A DNA stretch of 64,000 nt from Opitutia bacterium (GTDB lineage Bacteria; Verrucomicrobiota; Verrucomicrobiia; Opitutales; Opitutaceae). Within the stretch, counting starts at the first letter, position 1; each line of letters opens with the position of its first letter. Positions 57,405-64,000 of the stretch are shown here, piece after piece. Both the position numbers and the translations under genes were made by a program. Where the stretch lies: contig JACPIT010000005.1 of assembly GCA_016187945.1 (NCBI GenBank), positions 992,001-1,056,000 of the forward strand. Direction: 5' to 3'. The notes under the pieces are model-generated. The model made no database searches, was not told where the DNA came from, and worked only from the letters and a program-made list of their open reading frames with translations.

Positions 57405-57857
57405 TCAGTCCTTCGTCTGCTCGATGACGGTGACTTTGCCGTTCTGGAACGTGACGCGGATTCGCTCCTCGACTTCGGGGCGATAGACGTCGGCGTAGAC
57501 GGGTTGGTAGTAGACGCGATACGTGTTCAGGTAGCGGTCGTAGTAGACGCGGCGGTGATAGCCGGCGAAGTGCGTGCCGTCGTAGCGCTCGAAATAGGTG
57601 CTGTAGATCCAGGTCGTCTGCGAACCGGTGGCCGTGCGGGCCTCGCGCTTCTGATCCGGCGCACCGAGGGCGAGGTAGACCATGTCTTCGGTGTAGCCGA
57701 TATCGATGATGCCCTGCTTGATTTTCTCCTGGGTCGCGGTGTCGAGGCTGGCGAAGAGCTGCGGATTTTTCGCGATGCGGGTGTCGACGGTCTCGCAGCC
57801 GGCGACGAGGAGGAGCGCACCGAGCGTGAGAAGGAGCGGGAAAAGTCGGGCTTTCAT
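57405..57857 (-). CDS. Small lipoprotein, unknown function
   Basis: 150 residues. Leader [17 protein letters not shown] with lipobox, Cys21 lipidated. The mature part begins [20 protein letters not shown] then [20 protein letters not shown], the start of a SmpA/BamE-like or DUF-type domain, followed by a Tyr-rich region ([20 protein letters not shown]). Probably an outer-membrane lipoprotein. It ends 47 bp ahead of the GH95 start on the same strand, so they may be co-transcribed, but there is no functional link that I can see. Confidence 0.75.
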   Translation of the reverse strand: MKARLFPLLLTLGALLLVAGCETVDTRIAKNPQLFASLDTATQEKIKQGIIDIGYTEDMVYLALGAPDQKREARTATGSQTTWIYSTYFERYDGTHFAGYHRRVYYDRYLNTYRVYYQPVYADVYRPEVEERIRVTFQNGKVTVIEQTKD

Positions 57858-58000
57858 GATGGGAGGAAAGACGCCGCGAAACCTACTTGGGTTCCGCGGA
57901 AAGGCGAGCGTCGCGCAAGAGGTTGTCGATCCGCGGGACTTCGTTCGTAACCGTTGCCCAGAAACCGGCGGTCCAAAGTCGCGAGAGCGCCCCAAGGCAG

Positions 58001-58091
58001 TTTTGTAGTCTATTAGACTACAAAACCGGCCTGGTCTCTCGGTGTTCCCGAGGGAAGCGGCTGAATGCACTTGTAGTCTAATAGACTACAA
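58001..58091. repeat. Pair of perfect GTAGTCTA...TAGACTAC palindromes
   Basis: A perfect 25-bp palindrome (58001-58025, core GTAGTCTATTAGACTAC) and a perfect 21-bp one (58071-58091, core GTAGTCTAATAGACTAC), each followed by ACCGGC, with centres 68 bp apart. They lie between the lipoprotein and copper ATPase genes. The outer bases GTAG and CTAC make this look like an A/T-rich REPIN. Confidence 0.85.
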
Positions 58092-58104
58092 ACCGGCTGG
58101 GCGG

Positions 58105-60237
58105 TCACAGCTTCGCGCGGCGCAGGCGAAGGGCGTTGGTGACGACGGTGATCGAACTGACGCTCATCGCGGCGCCGGCGAACATCGGGCTGAGCAGCCA
58201 GCCGAAGAGCGGGTAAAACGCGCCGGCGGCGAGCGGCAGGCCGAGAGCGTTGTAGATGAACGCCCAGAAGAGGTTTTGCTTGATGTTGCGGAGCGTCGCG
58301 CGGCTGAGGTGCACGGCGCGCACGAGCGCTTGCAGGTCGCCCTTCACGAGCACAAGTCCGGCGCTGTGCATGGCGACGTCGGTGCCGGTGCCCATCGCGA
58401 TGCCGACGTTCGCGGCGGCGAGCGCGGGGGCGTCGTTGAGGCCGTCGCCGGCGAACACGACGCGCTCGCCGCGCGCCTGATGCTCGCGGACGAGCTCTTG
58501 TTTGCGCGCGGGCGTGACCTCGGCGTGGAAACCGTCGAGGCGCAACTCGCGCGCGAGCGCCTCGGCGGTCGCGGTGCGGTCGCCGGTGACCATGTAGACC
58601 TTGAAGCCGAGGCGTTGCAGCTCGGCGACCGCGGCGGGCGTGGTGGATTTCACGCGATCGGCGAGCGCGATGGTGCCGGCGAGTTGACCGTCGAGCGTGA
58701 CGGCGATGACGGTGGCCGTGGGGTGGAGCGCGTTGACCCCAACGCGCTCAGCCGTGTTGAGGTCAACCCGGCCCACCTTGACGCTGCGGCCGTTCACGCG
58801 CGCGGAGACGCCGGCGCCGATCTCGGCGCGGAAATCCGTTGCGCTCGCAAGCGCGAGGCCGCGCGCTTTCGCGGCGGCGACGATCGCGCGCGCGAGCGGA
58901 TGCTCGCTCGGCGATTCGGCGGCGGCGGCGAGCGCGAGCAGATCGTTTTCCGAAAGGTGGAGCGGCTTGTCCCCAAGACGCTCGTTGGACTCTCGCGGCG
59001 AGCCCGCGCGACCGAGCGCGTTGGGGTCAACGCGCTCCACCTGCACGGCGACGACCTCGGGGCGCCCTTCGGTCAGCGTGCCGGTTTTGTCGATCAGGAG
59101 CGTGTTGGCGCCGGCGAGGGCTTCGAGGGCTGCGGCGTCTTTGACGAGCACGCCGGCTTGCGCGCCGCGGCCGATGCCGGTGACGAGCGACATCGGAGTC
59201 GCGAGGCCGAGCGCGCACGGGCACGCGATGATGAGCACGGAAACGGCGTTGATCAGGCCGTAGAGCCAGCCGCGCTCGGGCGCGAGCAGCGTCCACGCGA
59301 CGAACGACGTCGCCGCGATCGCGATCACGACCGGGAAGAACCACGTGATGACTTTGTCGGCGAGGCGTGCGATGGGCGGCTCGCTGTCGATGGCTTGCTC
59401 GACGAGGCGGATGATCTGCGCCAGCAGCGTGTCGGCGCCGACGCGCTCGGCGCGGTAGACGAACGAGCCGGTGGTGTTGAGCGTGCCGGCGCTGAGTTTG
59501 TCGCCGGATGATTTGACTACCGGTAGCGGCTCGCCGGTGAGCATCGACTCGTTCACCTCGGCGGCGCCGTCGGCCAGCACGCCGTCGACCGGCAGGTTTT
59601 CGCCGGGGCGCACGCGGAGCAGGTCGCCGGGATGAACGTCTTCGACCGGCACGTCGTGCTCCGTGCCGTTCGCATCGACGCGGTGCGCGATCTTCGGCGC
59701 GAGATTCATGAGCGCGCGGATGGCGGCGTCGGTGCGCGCGGTGGCGCGTTGCTCGAGGATTTGGCCGAGCAGGACGATCGTCGTCGTGAACGCCGTGGCT
59801 TCGAAGTAGAGCGTCGCGCCGTGGCCGGAGAAGAATTGCGCGGGCAGGTGCTCCCACAGCAGCACGACGGCGGCGCTGAAGAAATACGCGGCGCCGGTGC
59901 CGGTGACGGTGAGCAGAAACATGTTCGGGTCGCGCTCGCGAATCGCTTTTGCCCAGCGGCGGATGAACGGCCAGCCGCTCCAGAAGAACACGGGCGTCGT
60001 CAGCACGAACTGAATCCACGCCGACTGCTGCATCGTCAGCCAGTCGTAGAGGTTGTGCGAAGCCATCGGCCACATCGCGAGGACGAGCACCGGCAGCGAG
60101 AGCGCGGCGGCGACGTAGAATTTCGGTCGCAGGTAACGCTCGTGCGGCAGGCCCATGTGCACGGGCTGATCGGGCGGGGGCAACGCGGCGGACGTGGCCG
60201 CGTCGCCGGACGCGGGAGTGGGCGAGTGGGCGTGCAT
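58105..60237 (-). CDS. Copper-type P1B ATPase
   Basis: 710 residues. Exports Cu+ or Ag+ using ATP. The ion-binding CPC (IIACPCALGLATP), phosphorylation site DKTGTLT, TGEP actuator loop and GDGLNDAPAL hinge are all present, with eight membrane helices. The usual N-terminal heavy-metal-binding domain is missing; only a short unstructured N-terminus is present. Two REPINs (58723-58776 and 58957-59040) lie in frame in the nucleotide-binding domain. The start is the ATG at 60237, 2 bp after the cusA-type stop (a TTG at 60243 would overlap it). It is last in the efflux operon. Confidence 0.93.
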   Translation of the reverse strand: MHAHSPTPASGDAATSAALPPPDQPVHMGLPHERYLRPKFYVAAALSLPVLVLAMWPMASHNLYDWLTMQQSAWIQFVLTTPVFFWSGWPFIRRWAKAIRERDPNMFLLTVTGTGAAYFFSAAVVLLWEHLPAQFFSGHGATLYFEATAFTTTIVLLGQILEQRATARTDAAIRALMNLAPKIAHRVDANGTEHDVPVEDVHPGDLLRVRPGENLPVDGVLADGAAEVNESMLTGEPLPVVKSSGDKLSAGTLNTTGSFVYRAERVGADTLLAQIIRLVEQAIDSEPPIARLADKVITWFFPVVIAIAATSFVAWTLLAPERGWLYGLINAVSVLIIACPCALGLATPMSLVTGIGRGAQAGVLVKDAAALEALAGANTLLIDKTGTLTEGRPEVVAVQVERVDPNALGRAGSPRESNERLGDKPLHLSENDLLALAAAAESPSEHPLARAIVAAAKARGLALASATDFRAEIGAGVSARVNGRSVKVGRVDLNTAERVGVNALHPTATVIAVTLDGQLAGTIALADRVKSTTPAAVAELQRLGFKVYMVTGDRTATAEALARELRLDGFHAEVTPARKQELVREHQARGERVVFAGDGLNDAPALAAANVGIAMGTGTDVAMHSAGLVLVKGDLQALVRAVHLSRATLRNIKQNLFWAFIYNALGLPLAAGAFYPLFGWLLSPMFAGAAMSVSSITVVTNALRLRRAKL
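58723..58776. repeat. REPIN inside the copper ATPase gene, in frame (54 bp)
   Basis: GTGGAGCGCGTTGACCCCAA unit with an inverted, eroded partner. 54 bp (18 codons). On the minus strand it reads RVDLNTAERVGVNALHP. Confidence 0.85.
58957..59040. repeat. REPIN inside the copper ATPase gene, in frame (84 bp)
   Basis: GTGGAGCGGCTTG at the left, CAACGCGCTCCAC at the right. 84 bp (28 codons). On the minus strand it begins VERVDPNALG and lies just after the phosphorylation site region. Confidence 0.85.
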
Positions 60238-60239
60238 GG

Positions 60240-63200
60240 TCAAATTTTCGCGAGTTCGCGCTCACGCAGCCACGCGAAAATCACCGGTGTGACGACGAGG
60301 ATGTGGACGAGCGACGACAGCATGCCGCCGACGACGGGTGCGGCGAGCGGCTGCATGATTTCGACGCCGGTGCGCGAACTCCAGAAGATCGGCAACAGCG
60401 ACGCGACGGTCGTCGCGACCGTCATGACTTTCGGTCGGAGGCGGAGACGCGCGCCTTCTTTCACGGCGGCGAGGAGTTCGTCGCGGGTGAGAGCAGGTAG
60501 GGCGCGACCGCTGGGCGCGCCGTCATTCGAGAGTCTTTGCGGCTCGTCCGGAGGACTCGCCCTACCTTTCGTTGCGCGCGCTTTCGTCACGGCTTCCTCC
60601 AAATACACGACCATCACCACGCCGGTCTGGATCGCGGTGCCGAAGAGCGCGATGTAGCCGACCCAGACGGCGACGGAAAAATTGAAGCCCATGAACGCCT
60701 GCAGCAGCACGCCGCCGGTCAGCGCGAACGGCACGGCGAGGATCACGTGCGCGGCTTCCGCGACCGAGTGGAACGTCACGATGAGCAGCGCGAAGATGAT
60801 GAGGATCACCGCGGGGAAAACGTAGAGCAGCGTCTGCCGCGCGCGGATCTGGTGCTCGTATTGGCCGGAGTATTCGATCGTCATGCCGGGGTCGAGCGTG
60901 ACCTCCTTGGCGAGGCGCTCCTTGATCTCGTCGACGAAACCGCCGAGGTCGCGGTCGCCGACGTTGGCCTGCACGAAGACGCGGAGGCGGCCGTTTTCGC
61001 TCTGGATTTCGTTCGGACCGACGACGCGCTTCACGTCGGCGACCTGGCGGAGCTGCACGACGGCGCCGGACGGCGTGGGGAAACTGAGCTCGCCGAGCTT
61101 CTCGATGTCGCTGCGGTCTTCGGAGTCGAGTCGCACCTGAATCGGGCGACGCTCGCGGCCGTTGATCGTGGTCGAGACGTTCGCGCCGCCGAGGCCGGCT
61201 TCGACGTATTCGTAGACCTGTTTCACGCTGAGGCCGTAGCGCGCGAGGTCGGGGCGGCGGACGGCGATCTCGAGGTAGGGCTTGCCCTGCACGCGCGACG
61301 GCGCGACGCCGGTGGCGCCTTGGATGCGGTTGATGACGCGTTCGACTTCGAAGGCCTTCGCCTGGAGTGCGTCGAGGTTGTCGCCGAAGATCTTCACGCC
61401 GACCTGCGCGCGAATGCCGGTGCTCGTCATCAGAATGCGGTTCTCGATCGGCTGGAGGAACCCGGGCACGTAGCCGGGGACGCTCATGAGCTTCGCGGAG
61501 AGATCGGCGATGATGCTCTCCTTCGTCGTGCCGGCAGGCCACGCGGAGGTCGGCTTCAACATGATCGTCGTCTCGATCATCTCGACCGGCGCGGGATCGG
61601 TGGCGGTCTCGGAGCGGCCGAGTTTGCCGGCGACGGAGGCGACGGCGGGATGCTCGCTCATGACTTTGTCCTGCCACGCCATGATGCGCTTCACCTCGGT
61701 GAGCGACGTCGCGGGCAGCAGCACCGGCATGAACAACAGCGAGCCTTCCTCGAGCGTGGGCATGAACTCGCTGCCGAAGCCGCCCGCGACACGCGCGGGA
61801 AGCTCCAAACCCCAACCTCCAAGCACCGACGTGACCTTGCGCGGCAGGCCGAACGCGACGACGAGGCAGACCGTGAGCAATGCGAACGCGGCGCCGAGCA
61901 CGCTCTTGCGGTGCGTGAGCGCCCAGTCGAGCACGGGGTCGTAGATTTTCAGCAGCCCACGCATCAGCCAATTCTCGTGCTCCGGCTTGAACGGCCCGCG
62001 CACGAGCAGCGTGCAGAACACCGGCACAGCGGTGATGGCGAGCAGCACGGCGCCGAGGAGCGCGAAGCTCTTCGTGTAGGCGAGCGGGTGGAAGAGCTTG
62101 CCCTCCTGACCGCTGAGCAAAAACACCGGCACGAACGCCAGGATGATGATCAGCATCGAGAAGAACATCGGGCGGCCGACCTGCGTGGCGGCTTCGAGCG
62201 TGAGGTCGAAGACTTCGCGAGCGCTGAGGTCGGGCCGGGGTAGGGCGAGGCGTCCCGGCCGAGCCGCTTCGGACGACGGCTCGTCCGGAGGATTCGCCCT
62301 ACCTTTCGCTTCCAGCGCGCGCTCGCAGTGGCGAATGACGTTTTCCGTCATCACGATTCCCGCGTCGACCAGCACGCCGATCGAGATCGCGATGCCGGTG
62401 AGCGACATGATGTGCGATGGGATGCCGAAGCGATCCATCAGGATGAACGAAATCAGGATCGAGGCCGGCAGCGGCAGCGTGACGATCAGGATGCTGCGGA
62501 AGTGAAACAAAAACAGGATGTGCGCGAGCGTCACGAGGATGACTTCCTCGACGAGCGCGTGCTTCAGCGTGTCGATCGCGCGCGAGATGAGATCGCTGCG
62601 ATCGTAGAACGGCTGCACCGTCACGCCCTTCGGCAAACCGGCGGAGAGCGACGCGAGGCGCGCCTTGACGTCTTCGATCACGCGGTAGGCGTTCTCGCCG
62701 TATCGCATCACGACGATGCCGCCGACGACTTCGCGGCCGTTCACGTCGAGCGCACCGCGGCGGAAATCGCCACCGAGCCGCACGGTCGCGACGTCGCGCA
62801 GGTAGAGCGGCGTGCCGTTGCGCGGCTTGAGCGCGATCGTTTCCAGGTCGGCGGCGCTCTTCACGAGGCCGACGCCGCGCACGATGTATTCGGCGCCGTT
62901 TTCCTCGATGGTCTTGCCGCCGACGTTGAGGTTGGCCGCGGCGACGGCGTCCATCACTTCGCCGAGCATCACGTCGTATTGGCGGAGTTTGAGCGACGAG
63001 ACCTCGACCTGCCACTGGCGCACGAAGCCGCCGAGGCTCGCGACCTCCGCGACGCCGGGCACGGCGGTGAGTTGGTAGCGGAGAAACGTGTCCTGCAACG
63101 TCCGCAGCGAGCCGAGGTCCTGCGTGCCGGAGTCGTCCTTCAGGTAATATTGATAGATCCAGCCGAGGCCGGTGGCGTCGGGACCGAGGCGCGCGACGAC

Positions 63201-63572
63201 GCCGGACGGCAGCAGGTCGCCGAGGGAGTTGAGGCGCTCGAGCACGCGCGTGCGGGCGAAGTAGGTGTCGATCTTGTCCTCGAAGATCACCGTGAGAAAC
63301 GAGAAGCCGAACATCGAGGTGGCGCGCACGCTCTTCACGCCGGCGAGGCCTTGGAGCGAGGTGCTCAGCGGGTAAGTGATCTGGTCCTCGACTTCCTGTG
63401 GCGAGCGTCCCGGCCAGTCGGCGTAGACGATGACCTGGTTTTCCGAGAGGTCGGGGATCGCGTCGATCGGCACGCGCTGCAACGCGACGACGCCCCACGC
63501 GCACAGCGCGAGGAAGCCCGCGAGCACAATGAAGCGGTTATTGAGCGACCAGCGAATGACGGCGTTGATCAT
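60240..63572 (-). CDS. cusA: CusA/CzcA-type RND heavy-metal efflux pump
   Basis: 1110 residues from the ATG at 63572 (MINAVIRWSLNNRF), the family N-terminus; an upstream in-frame Met at 63611 gives no similarity. Twelve membrane helices in two pseudo-repeats, with two large periplasmic loops. The N-terminal PIDAIPDLSENQVIVY and ADWPGRSPQEVEDQI segments are typical of heavy-metal pumps; the GIAISIGVLVDAGIVMTENV proton-relay helix is present. A CusA-like Cu/Ag specificity is inferred from the copper ATPase next door. Two REPINs of one family lie in frame at matching cytoplasmic loops of the two halves. Confidence 0.93.
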   Translation of the reverse strand: MINAVIRWSLNNRFIVLAGFLALCAWGVVALQRVPIDAIPDLSENQVIVYADWPGRSPQEVEDQITYPLSTSLQGLAGVKSVRATSMFGFSFLTVIFEDKIDTYFARTRVLERLNSLGDLLPSGVVARLGPDATGLGWIYQYYLKDDSGTQDLGSLRTLQDTFLRYQLTAVPGVAEVASLGGFVRQWQVEVSSLKLRQYDVMLGEVMDAVAAANLNVGGKTIEENGAEYIVRGVGLVKSAADLETIALKPRNGTPLYLRDVATVRLGGDFRRGALDVNGREVVGGIVVMRYGENAYRVIEDVKARLASLSAGLPKGVTVQPFYDRSDLISRAIDTLKHALVEEVILVTLAHILFLFHFRSILIVTLPLPASILISFILMDRFGIPSHIMSLTGIAISIGVLVDAGIVMTENVIRHCERALEAKGRANPPDEPSSEAARPGRLALPRPDLSAREVFDLTLEAATQVGRPMFFSMLIIILAFVPVFLLSGQEGKLFHPLAYTKSFALLGAVLLAITAVPVFCTLLVRGPFKPEHENWLMRGLLKIYDPVLDWALTHRKSVLGAAFALLTVCLVVAFGLPRKVTSVLGGWGLELPARVAGGFGSEFMPTLEEGSLLFMPVLLPATSLTEVKRIMAWQDKVMSEHPAVASVAGKLGRSETATDPAPVEMIETTIMLKPTSAWPAGTTKESIIADLSAKLMSVPGYVPGFLQPIENRILMTSTGIRAQVGVKIFGDNLDALQAKAFEVERVINRIQGATGVAPSRVQGKPYLEIAVRRPDLARYGLSVKQVYEYVEAGLGGANVSTTINGRERRPIQVRLDSEDRSDIEKLGELSFPTPSGAVVQLRQVADVKRVVGPNEIQSENGRLRVFVQANVGDRDLGGFVDEIKERLAKEVTLDPGMTIEYSGQYEHQIRARQTLLYVFPAVILIIFALLIVTFHSVAEAAHVILAVPFALTGGVLLQAFMGFNFSVAVWVGYIALFGTAIQTGVVMVVYLEEAVTKARATKGRASPPDEPQRLSNDGAPSGRALPALTRDELLAAVKEGARLRLRPKVMTVATTVASLLPIFWSSRTGVEIMQPLAAPVVGGMLSSLVHILVVTPVIFAWLRERELAKI
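60497..60565. repeat. REPIN inside cusA, C-terminal half, in frame (69 bp)
   Basis: GTAGGGCGCGACC at the left, GGAGGACTCGCCCTAC at the right; 69 bp (23 codons). On the minus strand it encodes GRASPPDEP... in the cytoplasmic loop before EGARLRLRPKVMT. Confidence 0.85.
62240..62302. repeat. REPIN inside cusA, N-terminal half, in frame (63 bp)
   Basis: GTAGGGCGAGGCG at the left, GGAGGATTCGCCCTAC at the right; 63 bp (21 codons). On the minus strand it encodes GRANPPDEP... in the cytoplasmic loop before EVFDLTLEAATQVGRPMFF. Confidence 0.85.
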
Positions 63573-63634
63573 GGGAGAGAAAGTCGAAGCAGGCGCCGCG
63601 CGTCGCGGCATGGACCGGTGCGTGGCGTCCGCGC

Positions 63635-63654
63635 AATGTTCCTATTAAGCAACA
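63635..63654 (+). repeat. 20-bp direct repeat, copy 1
   Basis: AATGTTCCTATTAAGCAACA, identical to copy 2 at 63743-63762, upstream of cusA. ATGTT and AACA at the ends are partly palindromic, which would suit an operator, but it also resembles a dispersed repeat. Confidence 0.8.
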
Positions 63655-63742
63655 AGTGGCCGGGCGACTGCCGCCGCGGTATGTGCGCGTTACCGAGGGC
63701 GCGAGCGCGGCGGCGGCCGATACGGCAGCGTGCCCGCGGGGG

Positions 63743-63762
63743 AATGTTCCTATTAAGCAACA
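63743..63762 (+). repeat. 20-bp direct repeat, copy 2
   Basis: AATGTTCCTATTAAGCAACA, 108 bp from copy 1, just after the stop of the adaptor gene. Both copies lie in the adaptor/cusA gap. Confidence 0.8.
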
Positions 63763-63766
63763 TCGC

Positions 63767-64000
63767 TCACTCGATTTCCTCGCCGCACTCGAGCATGGCA
63801 GAGCCGAAGAAGGGATTGCGGAGCGTCTTGCTCTTCGAGAGCCAGCGGCCGGTGCCGAGGACAGGCGCCATCGGGCACTGGAATATCGTCAGGTTCTCCT
63901 TGTGGTGGAGGTGTTGCGCCTTCACGAGGTCGGCCAACTCGGTGCTGAACGGTTCGAAGGCGCGGCGTGCGGCGTCGAGGTCGGGGCCGTCGACGAGCGC
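63767..64000 (-). CDS. CusB-type efflux adaptor or DUF3347 protein, C-terminal end
   Basis: Only the last 77 residues are in the window. They contain QHLHHKENLTIFQCPMAPVL, then GRWLSKSKTLRNPFFGS and MLECGEE, the C-terminal domain found at the end of some CusB-type adaptors and in DUF3347 copper-binding proteins, with the CPM...W...NPFFG...CG pattern. It ends 194 bp before cusA on the same strand, so it is probably the periplasmic adaptor of the same pump. The N-terminus is beyond the right edge. Confidence 0.75.
   Translation of the reverse strand, partial: ALVDGPDLDAARRAFEPFSTELADLVKAQHLHHKENLTIFQCPMAPVLGTGRWLSKSKTLRNPFFGSAMLECGEEIE

Overview
The window is high-GC, densely packed bacterial chromosome. 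It most resembles the Verrucomicrobiota, probably an Opitutaceae-like bacterium (an inference from gene content, not a database match). Pointers are PEP-CTERM exported proteins, one carrying autotransporter-type beta-strand repeats, an ADOP-type orphan permease, a GH95 fucosidase, an IcmF-type cobalamin mutase, an MbfA-type iron exporter, an L13-S9 ribosomal operon, and very many palindromic GTAG...CTAC repeats of the REPIN type.

Layout. 1-6.05 kb: the end of an S9 peptidase, cca-tal, a TPR protein, a DUF423 protein and an outer-membrane-like protein. 6.06-11.9 kb: an A/T-richer island of short genes (secreted proteins, small regulators, an IS1-like DDE transposase, an HNH endonuclease, unknowns) ending just before rplM-rpsI. 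12.9-23.5 kb: arginine biosynthesis argC-argJ-argB-argD-argF-argG. A foreign-looking cassette (PD-(D/E)XK-like protein, protein of unknown function, Hanks-type Ser/Thr kinase) lies between argD and argF, and a pseudopilin gene lies between argF and argG. 24-27.9 kb: a two-component pair whose kinase has a pseudo-receiver, a secreted S26-like protein and a putative secreted cysteine hydrolase.

27.9-34.1 kb: acyl-CoA carboxylase beta subunit and an IcmF-type mutase split into two genes, with a toxin-antitoxin module bounded by a duplicated piece of the mutase 3' end. 34.3-48.7 kb: MbfA, a large PEP-CTERM repeat protein, two paralogous sensor kinases with periplasmic solute-binding domains, an M23 peptidase, an ADOP permease, asnS and a small lipoprotein. 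48.8-57.9 kb: M14 carboxypeptidase, a second cysteine-hydrolase-like lipoprotein, GNAT, a long PLP enzyme, an inositol-phosphatase-like protein, GH95 and a lipoprotein. 58.1-64 kb: a copper/silver efflux operon (adaptor, CusA-type RND pump, P1B ATPase).

The most unusual signal is the behaviour of the repeats. Several REPIN families fill the gap between convergent genes almost to the base, often supplying the TAG stop codon from their conserved GTAG end. At least seven copies lie in frame inside conserved enzymes (carboxylase, both halves of split IcmF, CopA-type ATPase twice, CusA twice), at apparent inter-domain or loop positions. The kinase cassette in the arginine cluster is the best candidate for an undescribed multi-gene system. 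No tRNA, rRNA or CRISPR array was seen.
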